This document shows positions 25,765 to 34,742 of a DNA stretch of 64,000 nucleotides, one piece after another. The stretch covers positions 217,569 through 281,568 of the forward strand of contig NZ_JAPMLP010000004.1 in assembly GCF_026410285.1 (NCBI RefSeq), read 5' to 3'. The stretch comes from Sulfitobacter sp. F26169L (GTDB lineage Bacteria > Pseudomonadota > Alphaproteobacteria > Rhodobacterales > Rhodobacteraceae). How positions within the stretch are numbered: position 1 is the first letter of the stretch; each line of letters starts with the position of its first letter. A model generated the notes under the pieces. The model did not search any database. It was not told the DNA's origin and worked only from the letters and a program-made list of their open reading frames with translations. Made by a program: the position numbers and the translations under genes.

Positions 25765-26988
25765 ATGCGAATTTTTTTGACGTTTGGTTTATGCGCCTGC
25801 TGCATTACATCGGGTATCGGCAGGGCAGAGACAATCACAAACGAGGCGACGATAGGTGTTTTGGCATATCGTGGTTCAGCCGAACTAAAGCAGAAATGGA
25901 TGCCTCTCAGTGAATATTTGATGGCCGTAATTCCCGGATGGTCCTTTCAGATTGTTCCTATGACGCTTTCTTCGGCGACGGAGCAGATCAAGTCAGGCCA
26001 GCTGGATTTTGTCGTGACAAACCCTGGCCACTTTGTGACGCTCAACCGAGAACACCGCTTGAGTGTGCTTGCGTCGCGATCACAGGAAAAATCTGACGGG
26101 CGGCACTCCACCGAATTCGGCAGTGCTATCATTACCCGCAGAGACAGCGGCATCCAATCATTGAGCGATGTCGCGGGTAGGTCCGTTACAGCAATCGGTG
26201 CAAATGCTTTTGGGGGGTTTCAAGCCGCTTGGTACGAGTTTGATCGTAGCGGGATAGATCTGTTTTCCGACACATCCAGCCTGACATTTGTTGGTTTTCC
26301 AATGGATCAGGTCGTTGCTCAAGTTTTGGCAAAGGAAACAGACGTTGGCATCGTCCGAAGCGGCTTGATGGAAGACATGTTGTACGAAGGGCGTATTGAT
26401 AAAGATGAAATAAGATTTCTGAACACCAACGGGATCTATGATCATCCGGACACGGTCAGCACAATTCTCTATCCAGAGTGGCCATTTGCGGCTTTGGCCG
26501 CGACTGACTCGAACCTCAAAACCCATGTCGCCGTCGGACTGCTGCAAAGCGGAAATAGCCCGCTTGCTGCCAAGTACGGAATGATTGACTTGTGGTCTGC
26601 GCCCCTTCCGTATCACGGTGTGCAGGATTTGACTGAAACCTTCCAAGCGCGCTTGGAACAGACCAGTTTGCGACAGTCCACCTTGTTTGCGAAAGCGGTG
26701 TGGGTTGGGTTGCTGGTTTTGTTATCAGCAGGTGCTTTGCTTTGGTGGTGGCGCGCCAATCATGGAGCAAAAGAGTTGGATAAAGTGGACGACGGTATGG
26801 CGGATGAAGCCGCCAATCTGACCCAGCGTGAGCAGGAAATACTGGCGTTTATTGCAAAAGGATATTCGACAAAAGAAATTGCAATTGATCTTGGGATAAG
26901 CCCAAAGACCGTCGAATTTCATCGCGCAAATCTGTTGCGCAAGTTTGGTGCACGCACTTCAAGCCAGCTAGTTGCGTTGGCAACCTAG
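25765..26988 (+). CDS. membrane-bound one-component regulator: periplasmic PhnD-like sensor, one helix, cytoplasmic LuxR domain
   Basis: 407 residues in three parts. A signal peptide or signal anchor (1-21) precedes a PhnD-like solute-binding domain (about 25-300) with ATIGVLAYRGSAELKQKW and LDFVVTNPGHFVTLNREHRL. One membrane helix lies at 311-329 (AVWVGLLVLLSAGALLWWW). After a linker, a LuxR-type DNA-binding domain covers 351-405: LTQREQEILAFIAKGYSTKE and SPKTVEFHRANLLRKFGA. There is no kinase or receiver domain, so ligand binding outside would act directly on DNA binding inside. PhnD-like sensors include TtrS, which binds tetrathionate. GGAGG lies 6 bases before the ATG. The next gene is a secreted DsrE-like protein, a probable target. 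Confidence 0.82.
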   Translation: MRIFLTFGLCACCITSGIGRAETITNEATIGVLAYRGSAELKQKWMPLSEYLMAVIPGWSFQIVPMTLSSATEQIKSGQLDFVVTNPGHFVTLNREHRLSVLASRSQEKSDGRHSTEFGSAIITRRDSGIQSLSDVAGRSVTAIGANAFGGFQAAWYEFDRSGIDLFSDTSSLTFVGFPMDQVVAQVLAKETDVGIVRSGLMEDMLYEGRIDKDEIRFLNTNGIYDHPDTVSTILYPEWPFAALAATDSNLKTHVAVGLLQSGNSPLAAKYGMIDLWSAPLPYHGVQDLTETFQARLEQTSLRQSTLFAKAVWVGLLVLLSAGALLWWWRANHGAKELDKVDDGMADEAANLTQREQEILAFIAKGYSTKEIAIDLGISPKTVEFHRANLLRKFGARTSSQLVALAT

Positions 26989-27025
26989 GGTAAACCCTAG
27001 TACTGTTTTACTGGAATCTTAGGGT
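26985..27025 (+). promoter_or_regulatory. palindrome CTAGGGT-AA-ACCCTAG and a further TTAGGGT half-site
   Basis: CTAGGGT (26985-26991) and ACCCTAG (26994-27000) form a 16-base palindrome that includes the regulator's stop codon. A third copy of the half-site, TTAGGGT, is at 27019-27025. The cluster lies in the 118-base gap before the DsrE-like gene and is the best operator candidate for the LuxR domain of the upstream protein. This is inference from position and symmetry. Confidence 0.5.
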
Positions 27026-27070
27026 TCTGCTGAGGTGTGCGGGATCACTTTCCCTGTCAGACTTCTTATA

Positions 27071-27090
27071 CCCGTTCAAAAAGGAACGGG
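27071..27090 (+). other. hairpin in the leader of the DsrE-like gene
   Basis: CCCGTTC (27071-27077) and GAACGGG (27084-27090) form a perfect 7-base stem with a six-base A-rich loop. It ends 16 bases before the ATG, just ahead of the AGGGAG ribosome site, so it could affect translation or mRNA stability. No T-tract follows. Confidence 0.45.
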
Positions 27091-27106
27091 CATTAGGGAG
27101 AGCCAA

Positions 27107-27571
27107 ATGAAATATCTATTATCCTTGTGCCTGACAGCTGCACTTGTTGTGATCGCATTTTTTGCGCAAGCGACGGATGCGCAGGCCGAAGAACGCTATG
27201 GAAAGCAGAAGGTCGTCTATCATATTAACTATGATGGCGGTCCAGATGACAAAAAATACCGTGGCGCGATGCGCAATATCCAAAACCATATCAATGCTGT
27301 TGGTGCCGACAACATGGATATCAAAATTGTTTTGCACGGAAATGGTCTGGGGCTTCTGTCGCAAGCAAAAACAAACGAACTTCTCCAAGGTCAGGTTCTG
27401 GAACTTAAAGGGCAGAACGCGGACTTTCACGTCTGCAACAACACATTGAAGGGCCGTAAGATTTCTTATGAAAATGACCTTTTCGACGTTTTTGAGGAGG
27501 ACATTGTGCCCAGCGGTGTAGCGGAACTTTCACACCTGCAAATGCAGGGTTACACCTACATCAAACCCTGA
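27107..27571 (+). CDS. secreted DsrE/DsrF-like family protein
   Basis: 154 residues. A signal peptide (1-27, ending DAQA) is followed by a DsrE-like fold: KVVYHINYDGG, then DIKIVLHGNGLGLLSQ and NADFHVCNNTLKGRKIS. Cys110 in FHVCNNTLKG is at the place of the conserved DsrE Cys and is the only Cys of the mature protein, so it could carry a persulfide. DsrE-family proteins take part in sulfur oxidation and sulfur transfer; secreted forms act in the periplasm. AGGGAG lies 7 bases before the ATG. It follows the PhnD-LuxR regulator, and I infer the two form one system. Confidence 0.75.
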   Translation: MKYLLSLCLTAALVVIAFFAQATDAQAEERYGKQKVVYHINYDGGPDDKKYRGAMRNIQNHINAVGADNMDIKIVLHGNGLGLLSQAKTNELLQGQVLELKGQNADFHVCNNTLKGRKISYENDLFDVFEEDIVPSGVAELSHLQMQGYTYIKP

Positions 27572-27895
27572 CGCGCACAATCCATACGTCAGTCTTCTAA
27601 ATCCGTACCGGCAGGCGATCTGATCTTGCCGGTGCACCGCACGCTCCGCAATCGGTTCGGCGGTTCATGTGGCCGTCGCTTGAGAAATTCTTCGCTGAAG
27701 GACTGGAATGGTCCTGCTGATTAATTGCTTTGAAATTCAGGGGTGAAGGTACACGCATTGCGAACGGGCCCGGCCGCGATGACAGCGTTGGTTTTCGTAG
27801 GAGCCGTAAGCAGACCTTTATCAATTTCGCAGGATTCAACGCTTTGGGATTTGAGTGGTCATTAGACGCCCAACTTTGTCCGCCGGAGCAGAGTT
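27572..27895. other. 324-base stretch without a confident gene; possible gene relic
   Basis: No credible intact gene was found on either strand. A plus-strand frame from 27601 to 27720 ends MWPSLEKFFAEGLEWSC followed by TGA and looks protein-like, but has no plausible start and follows a stop at 27598. A stem ACCGGCA/TGCCGGT (27607-27613 with 27627-27633) lies just after the DsrE-like gene. The rest to ispH is without visible features. It could be the worn remains of a mobile gene. Confidence 0.4.
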
Positions 27896-28846
27896 TCAGC
27901 CCGCCTCGCGCAACACCCGCGGTACTTTGAATTCGACGCTCTCGACTGCCGTTTCGATAAGTTCTTCTTTCACGTCGTAACGGGCTCTGAAGGCGTCGAT
28001 GACCTCGTTGATCAGAACTTCGGGGGCGGATGCGCCTGCGGTAATGCCGATGCTTGTGATGCCCTCCAGCGCGCGCCAGTCGATATCGTCGGCGCGTTGT
28101 ACCAGTTGCGCATAGGCGCAACCTGCGCGGGAGCCGACCTCCACCAGACGTTTCGAGTTCGACGAGTTGGGCGCGCCGACCACAAGCATGGCGTCGCATT
28201 TCGGGGCCATGGCCTTGACCGCTTCTTGGCGGTTTGTGGTGGCGTAGCAGATATCTTCCTTATGGGGGCCGACAATGTCGGGGAACCGCGCCTTCAAGGC
28301 TGTGACAATATCGGCGGTGTCGTCGATGCTAAGTGTGGTTTGTGTCACATAGGCCAGCTTGGCGGGGTCGCGCACCTCGACGTGAGCCACATCGTCAGGG
28401 GTTTCGACCAGCAATACCTCCCCCTCGGGGAGTTGCCCCATTGTGCCGACAGTTTCGGGGTGGCCTTCGTGGCCGATCATGATCATTTGCAGGCCTGCAT
28501 CGGCGTGGCGCTGGGCCTCGATGTGAACCTTGCTGACAAGAGGGCAGGTGGCATCAACATAGACCATGTTGCGGGCTTGTGCCGCGCTGGGCACAGATTT
28601 CGGAACCCCGTGCGCCGAGAAGATGACTGGCCGGTCGTCGGGGCACTCCGAAAGTTCTTCTACGAACACGGCCCCTTTTTCACGCAATCCGTCCACAACG
28701 AACTTGTTGTGGACGATTTCATGGCGGACATACACGGGCGCACCCCATTTGGTGATCGCCATTTCAACGATCTTGATCGCGCGGTCTACGCCTGCGCAAA
28801 AGCCGCGGGGCGCCGCAAGATATAGGGTGAGGGGGGGCTTGCTCAT
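27896..28846 (-). CDS. ispH: 4-hydroxy-3-methylbut-2-enyl diphosphate reductase
   Basis: 316 residues with the three iron-sulfur Cys: GFCAGVDRA near residue 15, [11 protein letters not shown] in the middle, and [22 protein letters not shown] near the end (Cys of the last is followed by the family's usual context). IspH makes IPP and DMAPP in the last step of the MEP isoprenoid pathway using a [4Fe-4S] cluster. The ATG at 28846 is chosen; the codon just before it is TTG and could also be used. GGAGA lies 7 bases upstream. Confidence 0.96.
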   Translation of the reverse strand: MSKPPLTLYLAAPRGFCAGVDRAIKIVEMAITKWGAPVYVRHEIVHNKFVVDGLREKGAVFVEELSECPDDRPVIFSAHGVPKSVPSAAQARNMVYVDATCPLVSKVHIEAQRHADAGLQMIMIGHEGHPETVGTMGQLPEGEVLLVETPDDVAHVEVRDPAKLAYVTQTTLSIDDTADIVTALKARFPDIVGPHKEDICYATTNRQEAVKAMAPKCDAMLVVGAPNSSNSKRLVEVGSRAGCAYAQLVQRADDIDWRALEGITSIGITAGASAPEVLINEVIDAFRARYDVKEELIETAVESVEFKVPRVLREAG

Positions 28847-28920
28847 CAATGTCTCCGTGTCTGTGTACAGAGGTACGTTTGCATTGCAGTCTGGTCCAGT
28901 CCCCTTTTGCCTCAGCGGGC

Positions 28921-29472
28921 TTAATCGTGTGCTGTCGCGGGTTCACGTGCCGGGCGGCCGATCACATCGCGCAGATCGTCCAGTTCGATGAAATTGTCGG
29001 CCTGCCTGCGCAGATCGTCGGAAATCATCGGCGGCTGGCTGCGAATTGTGGAGACGACAGACACGCGCACGCCTTGCCGCTGGAGCGATTCCACCAAGGG
29101 GCGGAAATCACCGTCACCAGAGAAGATGACAATGTGATCTACCCGTGGTGCTAGTTCCATCGCATCCACGGCCAGTTCGATGTCCATGTTCCCCTTCACC
29201 TTACGGCGGCCCATGCTGTCGGTGTATTCCTTGGCGGGTTTGGTCACCATGGAAAAGCCGTTGTAGTTAAGCCAGTCTACCAAGGGGCGAATGGGAGAGT
29301 ATTCATCGTTCTCCAGAAGCGCGGTATAATAAAACGCGCGCAGCAGCTTGCCTCGGCGCATAAACTCGGACCGGAGAAGTTTGTAATCAATATCAAAGCC
29401 CAGAGTCTTTGCGGCTGCGTATAAATTCGATCCGTCGATAAACAGCGCTAGGCGCTCGTCCTTATAAAACAT
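28921..29472 (-). CDS. NYN-domain (LabA/DUF88) protein, probable RNase
   Basis: 183 residues with the NYN/PIN-like fold: [20 protein letters not shown] at the N-terminus (acidic Asp of the nuclease centre), [16 protein letters not shown] in the middle and [20 protein letters not shown], giving the set of Asp residues expected for a metal-dependent RNase. The target is not known; some LabA relatives act in regulation of gene expression. The ATG at 29472 has AAGGAA 5 bases before it. The gene stands alone, upstream of and codirectional with ispH. Confidence 0.8.
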   Translation of the reverse strand: MFYKDERLALFIDGSNLYAAAKTLGFDIDYKLLRSEFMRRGKLLRAFYYTALLENDEYSPIRPLVDWLNYNGFSMVTKPAKEYTDSMGRRKVKGNMDIELAVDAMELAPRVDHIVIFSGDGDFRPLVESLQRQGVRVSVVSTIRSQPPMISDDLRRQADNFIELDDLRDVIGRPAREPATAHD

Positions 29473-29596
29473 CTTGTTTCCTTGAAATACCCGCTGCTTG
29501 CAGCGTAAGAAATTTACATTCAAATTCCGGTTCTGATGGTCCAGACCGTTTCAACCCTCTATTTAGGTATATTGGCAAATGTCACAAGGTCTGGTC

Positions 29597-30187
29597 ATGG
29601 GGAAAAAAAGCGTAGTTCCGCCCATCGCCTTCTATACATGCCTGATCGCGTTGGGATCAAATCTCGATTTTGAGGATGACGTCCCGTCAATCGTGCTGGA
29701 TAGAGCGCTCGCAAAGCTTGAGGCGCGTGGATTTGTGATTCGCAAACGGAGCCGCAATTTCACAACGCCTGCCTTTCCTGCGGGGGCCGGTCCGGATTTT
29801 GTGAACGCTGCTGTGATGGCGGAAACTGCGTTCGATGCCGATGAGGTGCTCGCACATCTGCACGCGGTCGAAGCTGAAATGGGGCGCGCGCGCGCAGTCC
29901 GCTGGGGCGCGCGCACAGTTGATCTGGATTTGATAGCGGTGGATGCACAGGTGTTGCCGGACGCACAAACCCATCAATACTGGCGACAATTGCCGCTGGA
30001 GGTTCAAAAAACCACGGCGCCAACTCAATTGATCCTGCCGCATCCGCGTCTGGCAGAGCGGGCATTTGTGCTGGTTCCGCTGCTGGATGTTGCGCCGCAA
30101 TGGCAGCATCCGGTCACCGGAATGACCGTTCAGCAGATGCATGACGCGTTGCCTGCACAGCAGCGCGCAGAGATCGTGGCACAATAA
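29597..30187 (+). CDS. folK: 2-amino-4-hydroxy-6-hydroxymethyldihydropteridine pyrophosphokinase
   Basis: 196 residues in this reading. The family signs are LIALGSNLDFEDD at the N-terminus, GAGPDFVNAAVMAET and the active-site pattern RWGARTVDLDLIAVD, with LPHPRLAERAFVLVPLLDV near the end. It transfers pyrophosphate from ATP to the pterin in folate synthesis. An ATG at 29579 (6 residues longer) is also possible; the 29597 ATG is preferred because AAGGT lies 8 bases before it. Length slightly exceeds the E. coli enzyme, with an insert near 118-128. Confidence 0.92.
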   Translation: MGKKSVVPPIAFYTCLIALGSNLDFEDDVPSIVLDRALAKLEARGFVIRKRSRNFTTPAFPAGAGPDFVNAAVMAETAFDADEVLAHLHAVEAEMGRARAVRWGARTVDLDLIAVDAQVLPDAQTHQYWRQLPLEVQKTTAPTQLILPHPRLAERAFVLVPLLDVAPQWQHPVTGMTVQQMHDALPAQQRAEIVAQ

Positions 30188-30258
30188 TACCTGCTTGTAA
30201 ATTGCGCAGAACACGCATACGTAGCTCTTTCTAGCTGAAAATTTACTTGGAGCGTCCA

Positions 30259-30612
30259 ATGGCCCGCGTAACCGTCGAAGATTGTGTTGATAAAGTCCCG
30301 AACCGGTTTGAACTGGTCATGCTTGCGGCGCATCGCGCACGCGAAATCTCTGCGGGATCACCTGTTACTGTTGACCGTGACAATGACAAGAACCCCGTTG
30401 TTTCCCTGCGTGAGATTGCGGACGAAACGCAGAATGCGGATGATCTGCGGGAGCGTCTGATCGAAAGCAACCAGCACCAGATCGAAGTGGACGAACCCGA
30501 AGAAGACGCGATGGCGATTCTTATGGGCGCCGAGCAGGACAAGCCGGAAGAAGACAGCATGTCCGAAGAAATGCTTTTGCGGCAACTGATGGCGGCGCAA
30601 GGGCAGGGGTAA
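30259..30612 (+). CDS. rpoZ: RNA polymerase subunit omega
   Basis: 117 residues. The N-terminus [20 protein letters not shown] and the helix [20 protein letters not shown] match RpoZ, which binds the beta' subunit and assists polymerase assembly and ppGpp binding. The C-terminal half (about 70-117) is acidic and specific to alphaproteobacterial versions. The ATG at 30259 is used; a TTG 4 codons upstream is not needed. It sits 44 bases before rsh, an arrangement shared with E. coli rpoZ-spoT. Confidence 0.95.
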   Translation: MARVTVEDCVDKVPNRFELVMLAAHRAREISAGSPVTVDRDNDKNPVVSLREIADETQNADDLRERLIESNQHQIEVDEPEEDAMAILMGAEQDKPEEDSMSEEMLLRQLMAAQGQG

Positions 30613-30656
30613 CACTGGGCAGGAATGATCTTCTTGTCAGAAGACCGAGGCAGATA

Positions 30657-32804
30657 ATGACAACGACTGCCGATGATCTTGTTACATTGGTCCGCGGGTT
30701 TAACCCCAAAACAAACGAAGCGCTTATTCGCGCCGCCTACTCCTATGGAGAGCGGATGCACGAGGGGCAGACCCGTCATTCGGGTGAGCCCTATTTCACC
30801 CATCCTGTTGCTGTGGCTGCCATTCTGGCAGAGCAGCAGCTCGATGATGCCACAATTATCACCGCATTGCTGCACGACACCATAGAGGACACACCTGCGT
30901 CATATGGCGAGGTGTTGGAACTGTTTGGCAAGGACGTGGCGGAGTTGGTGGATGGTGTGACCAAGCTCACCAATTTGCAGCTGAATTCCTCGGAGACCAA
31001 ACAGGCCGAAAATTTCCGCAAGCTGTTTATGGCGATGTCCAAAGACCTGCGTGTTATTCTGGTCAAGCTGTCGGACCGTTTGCATAATATGCGCACGATC
31101 AAGGCCATGCGTCCTGACAAGCAGGTGCAAAAAGCCCGTGAAACCATGGATATCTATGCGCCACTGGCAGGGCGTATGGGGATGCAGTGGATGCGCGAAG
31201 AGCTGGAGGATCTGGCCTTTCGGGTGCTCAATCCCGAGGCGCGCCAGTCGATCATCCGCCGCTTTATCCGGCTACAAAAAGAAACCGGCGACGTTGTGGA
31301 GCGGATCACCGCCGACATGCGCAAGGAACTCGCCGCCGCAGGTCTGAACGCCGAGATTCTGGGGCGTGCCAAAAAACCCTATTCCATCTGGCGCAAAATG
31401 GAAGAGAAGGAGCAGTCTTTCTCGCGGTTGTCTGATATTTTCGGTTTCCGCATTATCACCGACAGCGAGGAAGACTGTTATCGCGCGCTGGGCGTGATCC
31501 ACCGTCGCTGGCGCGCCGTTCCGGGGCGGTTCAAGGACTATATCAGCCAGCCGAAAATCAACGGTTACCGATCTATCCATACAACTGTGTCGGGCCGCGA
31601 CGGCAAGCGGGTAGAAGTGCAGATACGAACGCGCCAGATGCATGACGTGGCCGAAACCGGAGTTGCGGCGCATTGGTCCTACCGTGACGGCGTGCGGTCA
31701 AAAAACCCGTTTGCGGTTGATCCAGTAAAATGGGTCTCTCAACTGACCGAGCAATTTGATGGTGAAGATGATCACCAGAACTTTCTCGAAGCAGTAAAGC
31801 TGGAAATGTACGCCGACAAGGTGTTCTGCTTCACGCCCAAGGGCGAAGTCATCAAGCTGCCCCGCGGTGCGACTCCGATTGATTTTGCCTATGCAATCCA
31901 CACTCGTATCGGGTCCGCCTGTGTGGGGGCGAAGGTGGACGGAATTCGCGCTCCCCTTTGGACGCGGGTGAAAAATGGCCAGTCGGTTGAAATCATCACG
32001 GCAGAAGGCCAGACGCCGCAGGCGACATGGCTGGACATCGCAACCACAGGTAAAGCCAAGACGGCCATTCGCAGAGCGCTGCGAAGCGTGGATCGCGCGC
32101 GGTTTGTAAAATTGGGCCGCGAGCTCGCGCGTTCGGCATTCGAGCATGTGGGCAAGAAAGCCACCGACAAGGTTCTGGCAACAGCCGCACGCGCCATGCG
32201 CGTCGGTGATGTTGATGATCTGTTGGAACAGCTGGGCAGCGCCGAGATAACAGGTCGCGAAGTGGTGAGCGCGGTTTATCCAGGGCTTGCCAAAGTCACC
32301 GGCGATGAAGTTGACCAGAAGCGCGCGGTGATCGGTCTGGAGCTAGGGCAGTCGTTTGACCGCGCCCCTTGCTGCGAGCCATTGCCCGGCGAACGTATTG
32401 TCGGAATTACGTTTCGCGGCCGGGGCGTCACGCTGCATGCAATCGATTGTGACCGTCTCAGCGCCTACGAAGATCAGCCCGAGCGCTGGCTAGACCTGCG
32501 CTGGCACGATGGCAGTCACCCTGCTGTATACGGTGTGACTATTGATATCACGGTCGCAAACGACAAAGGGGTTCTGGGCCGTATTTGCAGTCTTATCGGA
32601 GAAGCCGGTGCTAATATCGCAGATCTGCGGTTTGTCGAACGAAAGCCGGACTATTTCAGGGTTCTTATAAACGCCGAATTGCGGGATGTGATGCAGTTGC
32701 ATTCGTTGATGCTGACGCTTGAGGCGGAAAATAACGTGGCCGCGATCAGCCGTTTCCGGGATGTCGAAGCAGACATCAGCGATGTGGTGGAGAAAGTGCT
32801 GTGA
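30657..32804 (+). CDS. rsh: bifunctional (p)ppGpp synthetase/hydrolase Rsh
   Basis: 715 residues with, in order, an HD hydrolase domain (about 40-200, HDTIEDT motif), a synthetase domain with GRFKDYISQPK (the RFKD type of bifunctional enzymes) near 295, a TGS domain around 390-450 (FTPKGEVIKLPRGATPIDFA), a zinc-finger/RIS region with a CC pair (APCCEPLPGERI) and a C-terminal ACT domain. It makes and breaks (p)ppGpp in response to starvation and is the only such enzyme seen here. It directly follows rpoZ. The GTG of the next gene overlaps its stop. Confidence 0.95.
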   Translation: MTTTADDLVTLVRGFNPKTNEALIRAAYSYGERMHEGQTRHSGEPYFTHPVAVAAILAEQQLDDATIITALLHDTIEDTPASYGEVLELFGKDVAELVDGVTKLTNLQLNSSETKQAENFRKLFMAMSKDLRVILVKLSDRLHNMRTIKAMRPDKQVQKARETMDIYAPLAGRMGMQWMREELEDLAFRVLNPEARQSIIRRFIRLQKETGDVVERITADMRKELAAAGLNAEILGRAKKPYSIWRKMEEKEQSFSRLSDIFGFRIITDSEEDCYRALGVIHRRWRAVPGRFKDYISQPKINGYRSIHTTVSGRDGKRVEVQIRTRQMHDVAETGVAAHWSYRDGVRSKNPFAVDPVKWVSQLTEQFDGEDDHQNFLEAVKLEMYADKVFCFTPKGEVIKLPRGATPIDFAYAIHTRIGSACVGAKVDGIRAPLWTRVKNGQSVEIITAEGQTPQATWLDIATTGKAKTAIRRALRSVDRARFVKLGRELARSAFEHVGKKATDKVLATAARAMRVGDVDDLLEQLGSAEITGREVVSAVYPGLAKVTGDEVDQKRAVIGLELGQSFDRAPCCEPLPGERIVGITFRGRGVTLHAIDCDRLSAYEDQPERWLDLRWHDGSHPAVYGVTIDITVANDKGVLGRICSLIGEAGANIADLRFVERKPDYFRVLINAELRDVMQLHSLMLTLEAENNVAAISRFRDVEADISDVVEKVL

Positions 32805-33484
32805 TTTTCAAACGGCGTGATCCCAAACCTTTGTTTCGTTCGGTGACGGAAATGTTGTGGCCGCGCGGCGGTTGGGCGCGCGCATTTCATTACGTGAAAC
32901 ACCGGATGCGCCGCTTGCCTGACAGCCCCGAACGGATTGCACGGGGGATTTGGGCAGGCGTTTTCGTCACGTTTTCGCCGCTGTTCGGAATGCACTTTTT
33001 TGCAGCCATGCTGATTGCGAAGCTGATGAAAGGTAACATTCTTGCCTCGCTGATGGCGACGTTTGTGGGCAACCCGCTGACGTTTGTGTTCATCGCGCTT
33101 GCCTCATTGAAATCTGGTCACTGGATTTTGGGCACCGAACTGGAAGAGGGCGAGTTACGCGCGCTTAGCCGCAAGTTTTCGGATGCGGGAAGCGATTTGT
33201 GGCACAACTTTGTTTCGATTTTTACTGCCGACCAGATGGACTGGTCCGGTCTTGCGATCTTTTCGCGGGATGTATTCTATCCCTATCTGATCGGGGGTAT
33301 TTTGCCCGGTATCTTCTTTGCGACGATCAGTTACTATCTGGCTGTGCCTGTGCTGCACGCCTACCAGAGACGGCGCAAAGGTGCGATTAAGGCCAAGTTT
33401 GAAGCGCTCAAAGCCAAGACGGCTGCGAAAGCAGAAGAAAAAAAGCTGGCTGCGAAGGACAAGAAGGAAAAGGCAAATGGCTAA
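32801..33484 (+). CDS. DUF2062 membrane protein
   Basis: 227 residues from a GTG that overlaps the rsh stop (GTGA). The DUF2062 core is near 45-190: PERIARGIWAGVFVTFSPLFG with three hydrophobic helices, and a Lys/Ala-rich tail from about 185. The function of this family is not known. It is placed between rsh and pdxJ in the alphaproteobacterial string that leads to recO. Its end overlaps pdxJ by 8 bases. Confidence 0.85.
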   Translation: MIFKRRDPKPLFRSVTEMLWPRGGWARAFHYVKHRMRRLPDSPERIARGIWAGVFVTFSPLFGMHFFAAMLIAKLMKGNILASLMATFVGNPLTFVFIALASLKSGHWILGTELEEGELRALSRKFSDAGSDLWHNFVSIFTADQMDWSGLAIFSRDVFYPYLIGGILPGIFFATISYYLAVPVLHAYQRRRKGAIKAKFEALKAKTAAKAEEKKLAAKDKKEKANG

Positions 33485-34220
33485 GCTGCGTTTGGGTGTG
33501 AATATCGATCATGTTGCGACAGTGCGCAATGCGCGTGGAGGCGACACGCCTGATCCGTTGCGCGCAGCACGTATAGCGCAGGATGCGGGCGCGGACGGGA
33601 TCACGGCACACCTGCGTGAGGATCGTCGCCATATTTCAGATGCCGATATCGAGGGGCTGATGGAAATGCTGAGCGTACCGCTGAATTTCGAAATGGCAGC
33701 AACAGCCGAGATGCAATCGATTGCGCTGCGCCACAAACCGCATGCGGTTTGTATTGTGCCCGAAAAACGCGAAGAGCGGACAACCGAAGGTGGGCTTGAG
33801 GTTGCGCGCGAAGAAAACCGTCTGGCGCATTTTATCGCGCCGCTGCGCGAAGCGGGATGCCGCGTTTCGATTTTCATCGCCGCAGAACAGCGCCAGCTTG
33901 AAGCCGCGCACCGGATCGGGGCGCAAGTGGTCGAATTGCACTCGGGCGCGTATTGCGACGCCTACCATGAGGGTCGATTCGAACAGGCAGAGGCCGAATT
34001 GGCCAAGCTGCGCGAGATGGCAAGTTTCGGCCATGCGCTGGGGCTGGAAATTCACGTTGGTCATGGGCTGACCTATGATACCGTTTCACCCGTCGCCGCC
34101 TTTCCCGAAGTGGTCGAGTTGAATATTGGTCATTTTCTGATTGGCGAGGCGATATTTCTGGGGCTGGAACCTGCAATCCATGAAATGCGCCGCCTGATGG
34201 ACGAAGCGCGGGGCGTTTGA
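33477..34220 (+). CDS. pdxJ: pyridoxine 5'-phosphate synthase
   Basis: 247 residues, a TIM barrel. LGVNIDHVATVRNARGGDTP at 5-24 is the family signature with the substrate-binding His and Asp. Other motifs are LNFEMAATAEM, HAVCIVPEKREERTTEGGLEV (shown in parts), and EIHVGHGLTYDTV near the end. PdxJ condenses aminoacetone phosphate with deoxyxylulose phosphate to give PNP in vitamin B6 synthesis. The ATG at 33477 is well supported (AAGG ahead); the frame extends upstream into DUF2062 and is rejected there. Confidence 0.97.
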   Translation: MAKLRLGVNIDHVATVRNARGGDTPDPLRAARIAQDAGADGITAHLREDRRHISDADIEGLMEMLSVPLNFEMAATAEMQSIALRHKPHAVCIVPEKREERTTEGGLEVAREENRLAHFIAPLREAGCRVSIFIAAEQRQLEAAHRIGAQVVELHSGAYCDAYHEGRFEQAEAELAKLREMASFGHALGLEIHVGHGLTYDTVSPVAAFPEVVELNIGHFLIGEAIFLGLEPAIHEMRRLMDEARGV

Positions 34221-34266
34221 GTGTCTGCTGTAACGTGGCTGCCACAGCGTTCGATCAGGTGACCGA

Positions 34267-34668
34267 ATGATTTTGGGCATCGGCACAGATCTGGCGAATA
34301 TTGAACGCATTCAAGGCACGTTGGACCGCTTTGGTGACCGCTTTCGCAATCGGGTATTCACCGAGATCGAGCAAGCAAAGGCTGAGCGTCGCAGAGATGT
34401 GGCTGGCACTTATGCAAAACGCTGGGCGGCAAAAGAAGCATGTTCAAAGGCGTTGGGAACAGGATTGCGGATGGGTATCAGCTGGCGTGATATGGCGGTC
34501 AGCAACCTAAAGACAGGGCAACCCGTAATGGCAGTTACCGGCTGGGCAGCAGAGCGGCTGGCGGCCATGACACCGGAAGGCCACGAAGCGATCATCCACG
34601 TCACCCTGACCGATGATCATCCCTGGGCGCAGGCATTTGTGGTGATAGAAGCGCGGCCTATAGTCTAG
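34267..34668 (+). CDS. acpS: holo-[acyl-carrier-protein] synthase
   Basis: 133 residues with the AcpS signatures [12 protein letters not shown] (Asp8 Mg ligand) near the start and [17 protein letters not shown] (Glu in WAAKEA) at about 55-72. It loads the 4'-phosphopantetheine arm onto ACP. The ATG follows pdxJ by 46 bases, with GATCAGGT (AGGT) a few bases ahead. It precedes lepB by 74 bases. Confidence 0.95.
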   Translation: MILGIGTDLANIERIQGTLDRFGDRFRNRVFTEIEQAKAERRRDVAGTYAKRWAAKEACSKALGTGLRMGISWRDMAVSNLKTGQPVMAVTGWAAERLAAMTPEGHEAIIHVTLTDDHPWAQAFVVIEARPIV

Positions 34669-34742
34669 GAGCGTGCGCGCACCTTGACACTGCGCGCCGC
34701 CCTGCGCATGTAACCCGAAGATTAAATCAACAGGAGCGCCGC

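Noticed and set aside
27597..28199. Minus-strand open frame overlapping the 3' part of ispH and the following gap
   Set aside because: It covers ispH in the wrong frame; the upper part is Arg-rich antisense-like sequence and no domain is present.
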